DNA from: an uncultured Clostridia bacterium | GTDB lineage: Bacteria > Bacillota > Clostridia > Oscillospirales > Ruminococcaceae | Reading direction: 5' to 3' | NCBI GenBank assembly: GCA_947589215.1 | Contig: CANQCL010000006.1 | Coordinates: 58,279 to 122,278 of the forward strand | Length of the DNA: 64,000 nt | Shown: piece after piece, positions 54,628 through 62,981 of the stretch | How the letters are laid out: each line of letters begins with the position of its first letter | How positions within the stretch are numbered: position 1 is the first letter of the stretch | Notes under the pieces: generated by a model | What the model saw: the letters and a program-made list of their open reading frames with translations, nothing else | Database searches by the model: none | Told to the model about the DNA's origin: nothing | Position numbers and translations under genes: made by a program

Positions 54628-54727
54628 GCAATTCGCACGCTTATCATTTGCATTAGGTTCCTGGAGCGGTTCAGGTAGAATGCATGCTAAGGTAACGCGG
54701 AGGACAGTCTGAATTTCAGGCGAATAA
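54628..54727 (+). promoter_or_regulatory. Structured 5' leader of rpsB, candidate ribosomal protein leader
   Basis: About 100 bases between promoter and RBS that fold as a closing stem ATTCGC (54631-54636) / GCGAAT (54720-54725), an inner GCATT (54650-54654) / AATGC (54679-54683) with a CCTG/CAGG tip, and a short CTG/CAG hairpin near 54709-54719. The position fits S2 autoregulation. Confidence 0.5.
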
Positions 54728-54753
54728 AAACCAATTTTTAAGGAGGAACTACT

Positions 54754-55545
54754 ATGGGAGTAGTATCAATGAAACAGCTTCTTGAAGCTGGTGTACACTT
54801 TGGTCACCAGACAAGAAGATGGAATCCGAAAATGGCACCGTACATTTTCACAGAAAGAAACGGAATTTACATTATCGACCTTCAAAAGACAGTTGCTAAG
54901 TTGGAAGAGGCATATATGTTTATCCGTGAGCTTTCAGAAAACGGAGAGGAAGTTCTTTTTGTAGGAACGAAGAAACAAGCTGCTGATTCTGTTAAGGAAG
55001 AGGCTATAAGAGCTGAAGCACATTATGTAAACGCAAGATGGCTCGGCGGAATGATGACAAACTTCAGAACGATAAAGCAGAGAGTCAAGAGACTTGAACA
55101 GCTTCATCAGATGGAAGAGGACGGAACATTTGCCCTTTTGCCAAAGAAAGAAGTTATCAAGCTAAATCTTGAAATTGAAAAGCTTGAGAAGTTCTTGGGC
55201 GGAATTAAGAATATGAACAAGCTTCCGGGAGCTTTGTTTGTAGTTGACCCGAGAAAAGAAAGAATTGCAGTTTTAGAAGCTAAGAAGCTGGGTATTCCGG
55301 TTGTAGCTATTGTTGATACAAACTGCGACCCAGATGACATTGACTATGTTATTCCGGGAAATGACGATGCTATAAGAGCAGTTAAGCTGATAGCAGGGGC
55401 ATTGGCTGACGCTATTATCGAGGGCAGACAGGGTGAACAGAATACTGCTGATGACAGTGCTGATGAAGAAGTAGAGAATGAGACTGCTGAAGAAACCGCT
55501 GAAGAGGAAGTTGTAGAAGAAGCAGTTGAAGAAGTTTCTGAGTAA
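54754..55545 (+). CDS. rpsB: 30S ribosomal protein S2
   Basis: A 263-residue protein with the family opening [30 protein letters not shown] and the late [37 protein letters not shown]. The last ~35 residues are an acidic Glu/Ala/Val-rich tail, common in Firmicutes. Strong RBS AAGGAGGA. Followed by tsf in the standard order. Confidence 0.98.
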   Translation: MGVVSMKQLLEAGVHFGHQTRRWNPKMAPYIFTERNGIYIIDLQKTVAKLEEAYMFIRELSENGEEVLFVGTKKQAADSVKEEAIRAEAHYVNARWLGGMMTNFRTIKQRVKRLEQLHQMEEDGTFALLPKKEVIKLNLEIEKLEKFLGGIKNMNKLPGALFVVDPRKERIAVLEAKKLGIPVVAIVDTNCDPDDIDYVIPGNDDAIRAVKLIAGALADAIIEGRQGEQNTADDSADEEVENETAEETAEEEVVEEAVEEVSE

Positions 55546-55631
55546 TAATCAGTTCAAATGAAATAAAAATAAATATAATCGGGCAGGATAATTCCTGCCT
55601 TAATTTTAACAGATAACAGGAGGAAAATAAA

Positions 55632-56555
55632 ATGGCTAATATAACAGCAAAAGACGTTGCTGAGCTGAGAAAGCAAACAGGCGTCGGAATGATGGATTGT
55701 AAAAAGGCTTTAGTTGAGGCTGACGGAGATACAGAGAAAGCAATTCTTATTCTTCGTGAAAAGGGACTTGCTACGCAGGCTAAGAAAGCAGGAAGATCTG
55801 CTTCTGAGGGAATAGTTACTGCTGTTGTTAAAGACGGCGTAGGAGTTGTTGTTGAGGTAAACTCAGAGACGGACTTCGTTGCACAAAATGACGAGTTCAA
55901 GGCATTTGTTGATACTGTTGCAAACACGATTATTGAAAGCAACCCTGCTGATATAGACGCTTTACTTGCAACAAAGGCAAGCGGAAGCGATATGACTGTT
56001 AAAGAGCTATACGACGAGCTGTTCTTAAAGATAAGAGAGAATATGAGCATTCGCCGATTTGAAAGATTTGAAGGTATTTTAGTTCCTTATGTTCACGGCG
56101 GCGGAAGCATAGGTGTTATGGTAAAGCTTGACACAGACATTGCACCTGACAATGCTGAAATGCTCACAGCAGGTAAAGACTGTGCGCTTCAGATAGCTGC
56201 TATGAATCCTAAGTATTTAGACGAAGCTTCAGTACCTGAGTCAGCTATTGAAGAGGAAAAGAATATTATGCTTGTTCAGATGAACGACGATCCTAAAATG
56301 GCTTCAAAACCTGAACAGGTCAAGGCTAAGATTATTGACGGTAAGATAGGAAAGTTCTATAAAGAAAACTGTCTGCTTGACCAGACATTCGTTAAGGACG
56401 ATAAAGTATCAGTTAAGCAGTATCTTGACAGTGTCGCAAAGGCTCAAGGCGGCAAGCTGACCGTTTCAGAGTTTGTAAGATACGAGCGCGGCGAGGGAAT
56501 CGAGAAAAAGCAGGACAACTTTGCTGATGAAGTAGCGTCAATGATTAATCATTAA
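55632..56555 (+). CDS. tsf: Elongation factor Ts
   Basis: Nucleotide exchange factor for EF-Tu, 307 residues. Signature KDVAELRKQTGVGMMDCKKALVEADGD and the second signature EVNSETDFVAQNDEF (TDFV contacts EF-Tu). The C-terminal dimerisation domain ends in QPFVKD-like DQTFVKDDKVSV. No frs/pyrH follows; instead the phage-like region starts. Confidence 0.98.
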   Translation: MANITAKDVAELRKQTGVGMMDCKKALVEADGDTEKAILILREKGLATQAKKAGRSASEGIVTAVVKDGVGVVVEVNSETDFVAQNDEFKAFVDTVANTIIESNPADIDALLATKASGSDMTVKELYDELFLKIRENMSIRRFERFEGILVPYVHGGGSIGVMVKLDTDIAPDNAEMLTAGKDCALQIAAMNPKYLDEASVPESAIEEEKNIMLVQMNDDPKMASKPEQVKAKIIDGKIGKFYKENCLLDQTFVKDDKVSVKQYLDSVAKAQGGKLTVSEFVRYERGEGIEKKQDNFADEVASMINH

Positions 56556-56698
56556 GTACCTCAGCAAAGTCTTAATTAATAAAACTCGCAAAGCTAGTGT
56601 TTATGGGTTATTTAATGTGTTTTGTATGATAAATCTTATTTGAGTAATGTATCATAATCTATCGTAAATTATCGTAACTTATTAAGAGATTTTGGGTC

Positions 56699-56761
56699 AA
56701 ATTTGCGTATAAATTTGCGTAATTTTTAAGTCAGTTTCCTTTGGCGAAGTTTACGCAAATT
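56699..56761. repeat. Iterated AAATTTGCGTA sites downstream of tsf
   Basis: Two direct copies of AAATTTGCGTA(A) (56699-56709 and 56711-56722) and one inverted copy TTTACGCAAATT (56750-56761). Two ATCGTAA units lie just upstream (56661-56678). Such sites at the edge of phage-like DNA resemble integrase arm-type or regulatory sites. Confidence 0.45.
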
Positions 56762-56872
56762 ATACCGTGTTTTGTAAAAAAAACATCACAGTATCAATTT
56801 ACACATACACAATACAAGTTTTTTAGAAACAACCATTTTAGTTGTTCCTTTTTCTTTTTAATCAAGCGTAAA

Positions 56873-56908
56873 AAAAGGACAGTGCATATTAAATCGCACT
56901 GTCCTTTT
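56873..56908 (-). terminator. Terminator of the phage-like cassette
   Basis: AAAAGGACAGTGC / GCACTGTCCTTTT, 13 bp stem, with a T7 run on the minus-strand side. It closes the minus-strand operon after its last small gene. Confidence 0.85.
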
Positions 56909-56961
56909 AAAATTGCTCAATTAGTCAGTAAGAGTAAAATATAAAATTTATAACCCACAAC

Positions 56962-57090
56962 TTATCGCTCAATTAATGTCACTTTATAATCATCTTCGTA
57001 AATAATATTATCATCTGTAATAGTTGCCACTAGCTCATCTTTCTGTGTGGTAACTATTATTTCTTTTATTTGCTTATCTCCAATTTTCAT
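56962..57090 (-). CDS. Small (42-residue) phage-cassette protein
   Basis: Too short for routine calling but preceded by AAGGAGGT with good spacing. It begins MKIGDKQIKEIIVTTQKDEL and has a simple strand-rich, acidic make-up. Small proteins of this kind are often the last gene after a phage lysin. No function known to me. Confidence 0.65.
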   Translation of the reverse strand: MKIGDKQIKEIIVTTQKDELVATITDDNIIYEDDYKVTLIER

Positions 57091-57186
57091 TGGTAATACC
57101 TCCTTAACAGAGACACTCTCTAAAATATAATTTGCGGTTTTTTAGCTAATAGCAGGGATAAACCGCTAACCCATAGACACAAAATA

Positions 57187-57490
57187 TCAATCCTCTACTG
57201 GCTCATAAGTTTTTTCAAAAATATCAGGCTTACAAGGATAAAGTTCTCCATTAACGCCTTGAATAATATAATCACCAACCGAAGCCAACATATGACCTTC
57301 TAATGTTTTTTACAAACAATTCGCATGGCGGAGACTGTGAATCCTCTGCACCATAGAACAATGTTCCATCTTCATAAGCCTTTACTGCCCATTCTGGTAC
57401 ATAATAATTACCGTTGGTATCTTTTAAATCACCATCATATTGAAATGCCTCAATAATTACTGGTTTCTTTCTGTATTTCTTTACTTTCAT
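57187..57490 (-). pseudogene. Phage protein gene broken by a frameshift in an A6 run
   Basis: The first 58 codons (from the ATG at 57490, RBS GGAGG, sharing one base with the lysin stop) read MKVKKYRKKPVIIEAFQYDG...PEWAVKAY...CELFVK, a known small phage protein family. At a run of six A (57306-57311 on plus) the frame fails and stops at 57272. In the +1 frame the family's C-terminus continues in full ([20 protein letters not shown]...[15 protein letters not shown]) to a stop at 57187-57189. So it is one intact gene but for a single extra base: a recent mutation, an assembly error or recoding. Confidence 0.8.
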
Positions 57491-58155
57491 TATCCTTTCC
57501 TCCTCAACTGCTGTTTTTTAGTTATGGTTTTTCTTATAGCCCAATAGTAGCGATTATTATACAAAACCTTGACAAGCTCTCGGCCGCCTTTAACTTTTCC
57601 GCTTCCTGCAATTACCTTTACGCTTTTTGCATTAATGGTCTTGACCTTGTTTTTCTTTTTGATACTGTTTGACTTGTAAAGTCCGAGATTACCTTTCTTT
57701 GTTACGATGTTAAAGGTTATAAGCTCCTCTTTCTTTACAACGACGTGACCTTGCAAATTAGATTGTTTCATCCAATTATCAAGCGACATCTTTTTAAGTA
57801 CGCCGTCATCAGCCGAGATTGCATTATCAGCGTTCCAATTAGCCTCTGTGAAATACACTGTATTTGCTATAACGTGTTCAACATATCTAACGTGACCGTA
57901 TGTACCGCCGTTGAAACAAGCTATAGAATTTGGCTTAGGGTATTTTGAAACCTGAAAGCCGTCATTCTTACAGCTTTGATAAACGTCTTTTGCGTTACCT
58001 CTTGCACCAATATAAACGCCTTTCTTTTCATAAGCTCGCCCTTGTGTATACCAAACACACTGACCTCTTGAGGCGGTGTTTACAGGCGGTTTATAATACT
58101 CGCTGTTAAAGTTAGCTAACCGCTTACCGAGCGATTTTTCATAGTTTATTGACAT
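57490..58155 (-). CDS. CHAP-domain endolysin
   Basis: A 221-residue cell-wall lytic enzyme. CHAP domain (about 22-130): catalytic Cys in SRGQCVWYTQGRAYEK, His in YGHVRYVEHV, and the FTEANWN motif. A C-terminal SH3-like domain (about 145-215) with NLGLYKSNSIKKKNKVKTINAKSVKVIAGSGKV and YWAIRK should bind the wall. No signal peptide, so release needs the holin upstream. Confidence 0.88.
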   Translation of the reverse strand: MSINYEKSLGKRLANFNSEYYKPPVNTASRGQCVWYTQGRAYEKKGVYIGARGNAKDVYQSCKNDGFQVSKYPKPNSIACFNGGTYGHVRYVEHVIANTVYFTEANWNADNAISADDGVLKKMSLDNWMKQSNLQGHVVVKKEELITFNIVTKKGNLGLYKSNSIKKKNKVKTINAKSVKVIAGSGKVKGGRELVKVLYNNRYYWAIRKTITKKQQLRRKG

Positions 58156-58235
58156 TGTAAGTCCTCCTTATAAATTTTGCTCAATATTAATCGAGCGGGT
58201 TTGTTATACTTTATAACAATATATATCGCTTTTTA

Positions 58236-58616
58236 CTATTTAAACGCTTTCCAATGTAAAGCTACTTCACTTCCTACACCAAACCAATTTATTTGAAAAC
58301 CATGTTCTTCAACATAAATATCTCCTTGTAGTTGTCGAAGCTTCTCATCATATAATACATTACCGTTATACCATATAAATAATGTTTCAGCACTTTCTAA
58401 GAACACTTCTAAATATTTGAAGTTTTCAATTTCAACAGGAACATAATAGTCGTTAGAGTTAATATAAAGAGTTCCAGCTCTAGCCTCAGTTATTCCTGCA
58501 TTAGACTGAGTTTCTAATGGTGCAAATCGTCCTTTTAAATTTTCAATGATTTCTTCCATCATTTCATCGGAAACATAGTGCGGTAGTTTGTTTATTTTTT
58601 TTACGTTATTAGCCAT
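58236..58616 (-). CDS. Phage-cassette protein of unknown function (126 residues)
   Basis: Starts at the ATG at 58616 after GAGGTG; an in-frame GTG at 58628 overlaps that RBS. It begins with short helices (INKLPHYVSDEMMEEIIENLKGRF) then turns beta-rich with many aromatic residues (NDYYVPVEIENFKYLEVF, LFIWYNGNVLYDEKL), like a fibre tip or carbohydrate-binding module. Lies between fibre-like and lysin genes. Confidence 0.55.
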   Translation of the reverse strand: MANNVKKINKLPHYVSDEMMEEIIENLKGRFAPLETQSNAGITEARAGTLYINSNDYYVPVEIENFKYLEVFLESAETLFIWYNGNVLYDEKLRQLQGDIYVEEHGFQINWFGVGSEVALHWKAFK

Positions 58617-58636
58617 TATGTAAATCACCTCTTAGC

Positions 58637-59347
58637 TTAATTACTGTTAAATACCCTTTCAAACATCTGATTTACTTCTTCAGGCGTCATTGGCTGTAGA
58701 CTTAAGGATAGGTTGTCTACATCTTCCTGCAATGAATTAATTGTCTCGTCTTGCTCCTTGACTTTCGCAGCAACAATTTTGTTTTGTACAGGATTTTCAG
58801 ATGTTTCATCAAGCTCTGCGTCTACTATGGTCTTATTAGCGCCTTCATCTATTTCTGATAGCTTGGTTTGTTCCTCTACCGTGTAGCCGGCTGTGATTTT
58901 GTCTAATACCAGCTTATTGGAGTGGTTATGCTTATTATCTTTTAAGTCTGTTATATCTTTCTTTATTCCGCTGTCATCATAGTTTGATAAACCGTTTAAT
59001 TTAGTAAGTAAATCAGAAGTGAAGCTTGCTGAAGTAGCGTCTAATATAGTCTTATTGCTGTGGCTGTGAGATGATGTGCTTAATTGCTTCTGCAGGCTCG
59101 CTACAGTGGTTTGTAACGCCGTTAGGTCTGTTTTACTAGCCTTGTCTCCTACAAGCGCAATAAGCGCGTTATATTCGTCTGTATGTGATGATATGTAGTC
59201 GGATATTTCTTTTAAAGTGTTTAAAGCCTCAGGCGCACCGTCAACCAACTGATCTATCGCCGTTTTGACCTTTTCTATAATCCAACTTTTTAATTCTGTT
59301 TCAACCGCTTCTAAGTTTTCAGGACTTACATACTTTGTCTCTGCCAT
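58637..59347 (-). CDS. Tail-fibre-like coiled protein with C-terminal EEV tag
   Basis: 236 residues from the ATG at 59347 (RBS AGGGAG). An N-terminal helix leads into two H-x-H-S-NK-x-LD units (HSHSNKTILD, HNHSNKLVLD), which recur in phage tail fibres, then a coiled-coil-like stretch (VKEQDETINSLQEDVDNLSLSL). It ends in LQPMTPEEVNQMF, one of four proteins of the cassette with this tag. Confidence 0.65.
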   Translation of the reverse strand: MAETKYVSPENLEAVETELKSWIIEKVKTAIDQLVDGAPEALNTLKEISDYISSHTDEYNALIALVGDKASKTDLTALQTTVASLQKQLSTSSHSHSNKTILDATSASFTSDLLTKLNGLSNYDDSGIKKDITDLKDNKHNHSNKLVLDKITAGYTVEEQTKLSEIDEGANKTIVDAELDETSENPVQNKIVAAKVKEQDETINSLQEDVDNLSLSLQPMTPEEVNQMFERVFNSN

Positions 59348-59348
59348 T

Positions 59349-59669
59349 TTAATCAACTCCCTTTATTTTATTAACCATATTTTTAACTTCTTCATCAGTC
59401 ATTGGCGTTAGATTTTGCACAATAGCCTGATACTGCATTGTTTCAATATCATATATGTAAATTTGCTTGTTAGACTTGTCTACATATATAACATTGTCCT
59501 GTCCCTGAATAGGGAACAGCAAATAGCTTGTCTTTATAACAACGCTTTGAGCAGAAATGAATTGAGGAAGATCTGTTCTTATCTCTACTCCTGTTTTCTG
59601 CTTTATCTCTAAGGCTATTTGTTCTTTTGCTTTTATTTCAATAGGTAAATCTATTGTTTTATAAACCAT
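59349..59669 (-). CDS. Small fibre-associated protein with C-terminal EEV tag
   Basis: 106 residues, RBS GGAGGTAGGAG. N-terminal half mixed alpha/beta (LPIEIKAKEQIALEIKQKTG), then strand-rich YLLFPIQGQDNVIYVDKSNKQIYIYD, ending NLTPMTDEEVKNMV. It overlaps its upstream gene by 11 bases and abuts its downstream one, so all three are translated together. Not a recognised family. Confidence 0.55.
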   Translation of the reverse strand: MVYKTIDLPIEIKAKEQIALEIKQKTGVEIRTDLPQFISAQSVVIKTSYLLFPIQGQDNVIYVDKSNKQIYIYDIETMQYQAIVQNLTPMTDEEVKNMVNKIKGVD

Positions 59670-60039
59670 TCTCTCCTACCTCCAATGAATCAGGCGTATG
59701 TCGTTTAATTATAAATTTACGCTCTGCTACGGCTGTAAATTTGTAATAAGTATCATCTGCTGATTGATAGTACCGTACACCGTAAAAGTATTCGCCTGGT
59801 TCTAATCTAGCTGTATCGCTTTCGCCAATGAAAAATGTAGCAGTTAAGCCATTGAAATCAGAAGCATAAACTTCTTTTACTATTAATGCATTTTTAGCGT
59901 TCATATATCTAGCAATTGAAAAAACCAATTTATCATTTGGGTTTAACTCAAACGGCATTTTGCAAAGGGTAATATCTAAACAAACCGTATCGCCTTGATG
60001 TATTTCTAAATCGTAAATGCCGACCTTTTTTAAACTCAC
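59659..60039 (-). CDS. Phage-type beta-sandwich protein (BppU/adaptor-like)
   Basis: 126 residues from a GTG start after AAGGTGA. The pattern IHQGDTVCLDITLC, DKLVFSIAR, VKEVYAS and LEPGEYFYGVRYYQ resembles small Ig-like proteins found next to baseplate genes in Firmicute phages. No tag at its end. Confidence 0.55.
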   Translation of the reverse strand: MSLKKVGIYDLEIHQGDTVCLDITLCKMPFELNPNDKLVFSIARYMNAKNALIVKEVYASDFNGLTATFFIGESDTARLEPGEYFYGVRYYQSADDTYYKFTAVAERKFIIKRHTPDSLEVGENGL

Positions 60040-60077
60040 ATAATCACCTTCTGCTATGTATTACTCTTTTCTATGTA

Positions 60078-60302
60078 TTACAACATCTTATCCGCTTCTA
60101 TAGCTTTCTTTGTAAAGCTGTTGTTTTTCCACCAAGCAATAAGCGATGCTATAACTGTCCATGCTGTTGATATAAGATTTGTTACAGTGTCATCGTCTAT
60201 CGGTATTGGTGATTTTCCGAATACTGCGAGTATCTGATTAATAAGTGCAAGAACAAGTAATATTGTCCTTATAAACGTTCCTTTTGTTATTTTCTTTTTC
60301 AT
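60078..60302 (-). CDS. Phage holin (SPP1/phi-LC3-like)
   Basis: 74 residues, two transmembrane helices (about 10-28 and 42-62) with a short polar turn (GKSPIPIDDDTVTN) and basic ends, including the AWWKNNSFTKKA motif typical of the holin family that accompanies CHAP or amidase lysins. It should form membrane pores that let the lysin at 57490 reach the wall. Confidence 0.88.
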   Translation of the reverse strand: MKKKITKGTFIRTILLVLALINQILAVFGKSPIPIDDDTVTNLISTAWTVIASLIAWWKNNSFTKKAIEADKML

Positions 60303-60396
60303 AATATATACTCCCTGTTTTATTTATAAATTTCTATACTTTTTCGTATTACCGCCCGACAACACTGCCGAGCGGGTTTATTATGCTTTGATTTTG

Positions 60397-60966
60397 TTAA
60401 ACGTCGTATTTGTAAGCAACATAAGTCCATTTGCCATTATTCCCTGATTTACCTACAAATACACTCAATGTGGTACTGGATACACTTGAAATATACCCCT
60501 TATACTGTGCAACAGCAGTAACTTTATATGAAGAGTCAACGGTTGCTGACATTCCAAGCGTTCCATCTGGTGCATAAAGTTCTATATATCCAACACCTTC
60601 AAAATTACCGGGTATTTTCATACTATAATTACCACTTGAATTTGTGTCACTATACTTCCCTGTTGCCACAACCAAAGGAGCATGCCAAGTTCCATCACCT
60701 TTAAGATACCTATATCCTGTAACGGCGATTGCTGATGATGGCACAAGACCGGGTAGATATGTAGTAGCACTATCAATACCTTTGTTGTCAGTATTTTTGC
60801 TTCCAAATACATTCTTGCTTTTGGAAGCAAAATCTTGAATGTCAATGTCATCTTGATTTAAAAATTGTCCCTCTGCTTCTTCTTTAGTTACAAAAAAATT
60901 TTTTATTTTTTCCCAAAAGATTTGCACTCCAGATTTATCAAGCGCATCATCGAGTCTCATAGACAT
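60397..60966 (-). CDS. Fibre-like protein with W-x-KIKN N-terminal helix
   Basis: 189 residues, RBS AAGGAGGA. The N-terminus (VQIFWEKIKNFFVTKEEAEGQF) resembles that of the next gene upstream (LEKLWVKIKNW), suggesting a shared docking helix. The rest is Gly/Ser/Tyr-rich beta structure (TGYRYLKGDGTWHAPL...), the kind seen in phage receptor-binding tips. No EEL tag. Confidence 0.6.
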   Translation of the reverse strand: MSMRLDDALDKSGVQIFWEKIKNFFVTKEEAEGQFLNQDDIDIQDFASKSKNVFGSKNTDNKGIDSATTYLPGLVPSSAIAVTGYRYLKGDGTWHAPLVVATGKYSDTNSSGNYSMKIPGNFEGVGYIELYAPDGTLGMSATVDSSYKVTAVAQYKGYISSVSSTTLSVFVGKSGNNGKWTYVAYKYDV

Positions 60967-60978
60967 TTTAATTCCTCC

Positions 60979-61554
60979 TTATACACAAATTTCGTTTAAT
61001 TCTTCTTCTGTAATTGCTCTTATATTAATTTCAAAATTACCGCCTAAATCATCCCAGTCCGAGCCTGTCCACGCATAGTTTTTACCTGTATCTTCTACAT
61101 TGTAAACATCTCCGCTGTTTAAGTCTCCGCCGGGCAAATTACTATATGTATCAACACTACCCTTATAACAATACACATTCACAATATCAGACTTTTTAGC
61201 ATACACATCGGGAAGCTCATTTATTGTTTTCTTATCAGCGGCGCTCATCAACCCTTTTGCAGAAGCTGTCGCCTCAGACGAAGGCAGCGTATATTTTGTA
61301 ATCTTACCTCCTGTTACGTGTCCGTTTGTGTCTTTAGTCACTTCTGAATACGCCGTTACCTGATCGCCCCAGCTTAGTGTCGTGCTATTGTTTGTTGGGT
61401 TACCTGTATCAATTGTTGGATGTGCCGTTAAATAGTTTTCATGTGTATGTTTTTTCTCAGCAAATGATTGAGAACTCCAATTCTTTATTTTTACCCATAG
61501 TTTCTCAAGCATGTTTAAATCTAAATATGCATTTTGATCATATGCATCACCCAT
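60979..61554 (-). CDS. Tail-fibre-like protein with C-terminal EEL tag
   Basis: 191 residues from the ATG at 61554 (AAGGAGGG); the GTG-start version overlaps its neighbour's tag codons. N-terminal docking helix LEKLWVKIKNWSSQSFAEKKHTHENY, then Thr/Ser-rich fibre repeats (EATASAKGLMSAADKKTIN) and a carbohydrate-binding-like end, finishing INIRAITEEELNEICV. Confidence 0.65.
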   Translation of the reverse strand: MGDAYDQNAYLDLNMLEKLWVKIKNWSSQSFAEKKHTHENYLTAHPTIDTGNPTNNSTTLSWGDQVTAYSEVTKDTNGHVTGGKITKYTLPSSEATASAKGLMSAADKKTINELPDVYAKKSDIVNVYCYKGSVDTYSNLPGGDLNSGDVYNVEDTGKNYAWTGSDWDDLGGNFEINIRAITEEELNEICV

Positions 61555-61567
61555 TTTAATACCCTCC

Positions 61568-62944
61568 TTATACACAAATATTATTAAGTTCTTCTTCTGT
61601 AATTGGTCTTAGTTCTATAACATTATTATCTATTGTAGATTTAAAGATAATGAATGTAATAATGTCGTTATAATTACTAAATTCAGTATTTATAAGTTGA
61701 ATGTTACCATCTTCAATAACATAATCCTTATCAACAACACTATGCATACCATTAATAAAAACTTGTATTCCTGTGTTGCCATAGTTTTTATTTATTATTT
61801 TAGGAACAAGTGGAATAGCAGCACATCCTGTTTGATCTGTTATAGTTTCATATGTTTCTAACGAAATATTTATTTTTTTATTATCAACGTTATCTGATTC
61901 TTTTTCTATTGTTTGAAAAACAACAAACGTAACTATATCACTTCCTAATAGAAATTCGGAATTTACTATTTGAACGCCTGTATTATCGCCTGTAATAGAA
62001 TAATCTTTATCTTTTGTCGCAAGAACTCCATTTATAAAAACTTGAAATGTTTGATTATCATAAGAAAACGGCAAAAGAGAATAACCATCTTCATCTGTTT
62101 TGGTTTCATATATATCTGAAGAAATTTTTATCGGTTTATTTTCTCCTGTTTTCCCATCGACAACATATTTGAATATAACAAATGTAACTACATCATTACC
62201 CGAAGTGAATTCAGAACTTGTTATTTCCACATTGTTATCAGTTATTTGATAATCCCTTCCTTGAATAGCTAATAATCCATTAACAAACACATAATTTGCT
62301 TGAACGTCTTCTGATGTAAAGGGTATGGCAACCTGCCCACTATCATCAGTTGTCACTTCATATGTTTCTAATGTTATATATGACTCCGTAGTAGATATTT
62401 CTGACTTAGATAACCATTCTTCGAGTTCTAATACCAATTCCTCTAACTCAGATATTTTAGAATCTACACTTTCTTTTAATTCAGATTCTAGTTTATCAAG
62501 CCTATCCTTTATTTCCTTTTCTATCTGAGCTACAGTTAAAGAGTCAATATTTTCAACATATTTATATTGTGATGGTTTGACTCTTGGTCTAACAGCTAGT
62601 TTAATTGCAACTAAAGCCTTTGCGGATGCAGAAGATACAACATCGGTCAAATCATCCATTTCTTGTTCTGATGGTAAAGAATATACATACATATACGCAA
62701 TAAGAGGATAACTTTCTTTCAGTAATATATTAGGCACTTTTACAGCGATGACATTATTATCTTCAACGGTTGATTGTACAACTAAAGCTTCTTTACTATT
62801 TTTATTGCAAAAATGAAACATAGGAGCTTCTGTTAATCCAAAATCATCATATACATTTTTAAGATAAATAGTTTGGTTTATATCCCATTGTGTAAAGCCT
62901 TCAATAACTCTATCATATGAATCCCAGCAAGTTACTTCAAACAA
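61568..62944 (-). CDS. BppU-type baseplate protein with three repeated modules and C-terminal EEL tag
   Basis: 458 residues, probably from the TTG at 62944 (seven bases after AAGGAGG; the GTG at 62950 is one base from it). A BppU-like N-terminal domain (1-~150), an acidic coiled coil (about 158-190), then three tandem modules of about 85 residues with the pattern ETYE-x-T-x-D-x-G, PF/PL, VFVNG or VFINGxxx-x-x-x-DYxI, and NDVVTFVIF. It ends LRPITEEELNNICV. Likely a trimeric fibre base. Confidence 0.75.
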   Translation of the reverse strand: MFEVTCWDSYDRVIEGFTQWDINQTIYLKNVYDDFGLTEAPMFHFCNKNSKEALVVQSTVEDNNVIAVKVPNILLKESYPLIAYMYVYSLPSEQEMDDLTDVVSSASAKALVAIKLAVRPRVKPSQYKYVENIDSLTVAQIEKEIKDRLDKLESELKESVDSKISELEELVLELEEWLSKSEISTTESYITLETYEVTTDDSGQVAIPFTSEDVQANYVFVNGLLAIQGRDYQITDNNVEITSSEFTSGNDVVTFVIFKYVVDGKTGENKPIKISSDIYETKTDEDGYSLLPFSYDNQTFQVFINGVLATKDKDYSITGDNTGVQIVNSEFLLGSDIVTFVVFQTIEKESDNVDNKKINISLETYETITDQTGCAAIPLVPKIINKNYGNTGIQVFINGMHSVVDKDYVIEDGNIQLINTEFSNYNDIITFIIFKSTIDNNVIELRPITEEELNNICV

Positions 62945-62981
62945 ATTCACCCCTCCTTATTTATTTTATTTGGTAAGTATA

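Larger units (their letters stand above)
56556..56961. other. Intergenic boundary between tsf and the phage-like cassette
   Basis: About 400 bp without a supported gene. It holds the iterated sites at 56699-56761, a plus-strand terminator-like hairpin (AACAAC/GTTGTT, 56828-56846, then CCTTTTTCTTTTT) probably ending rpsB-tsf, and the minus-strand terminator at 56873-56908. An ORF over 56741-56944 is low-complexity and overlaps these elements. Confidence 0.6.

Noticed and set aside
56741..56944. A 67-residue plus-strand ORF after tsf
   Set aside because: Low complexity, no RBS, overlaps two hairpin terminators and the iterated sites.
57300..57320. Programmed -1 frameshift at A-AAA-AAC in the phage gene
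   Set aside because: The -1 frame meets a stop codon right after the site; the homologous C-terminus is in the +1 frame, so an indel is simpler.
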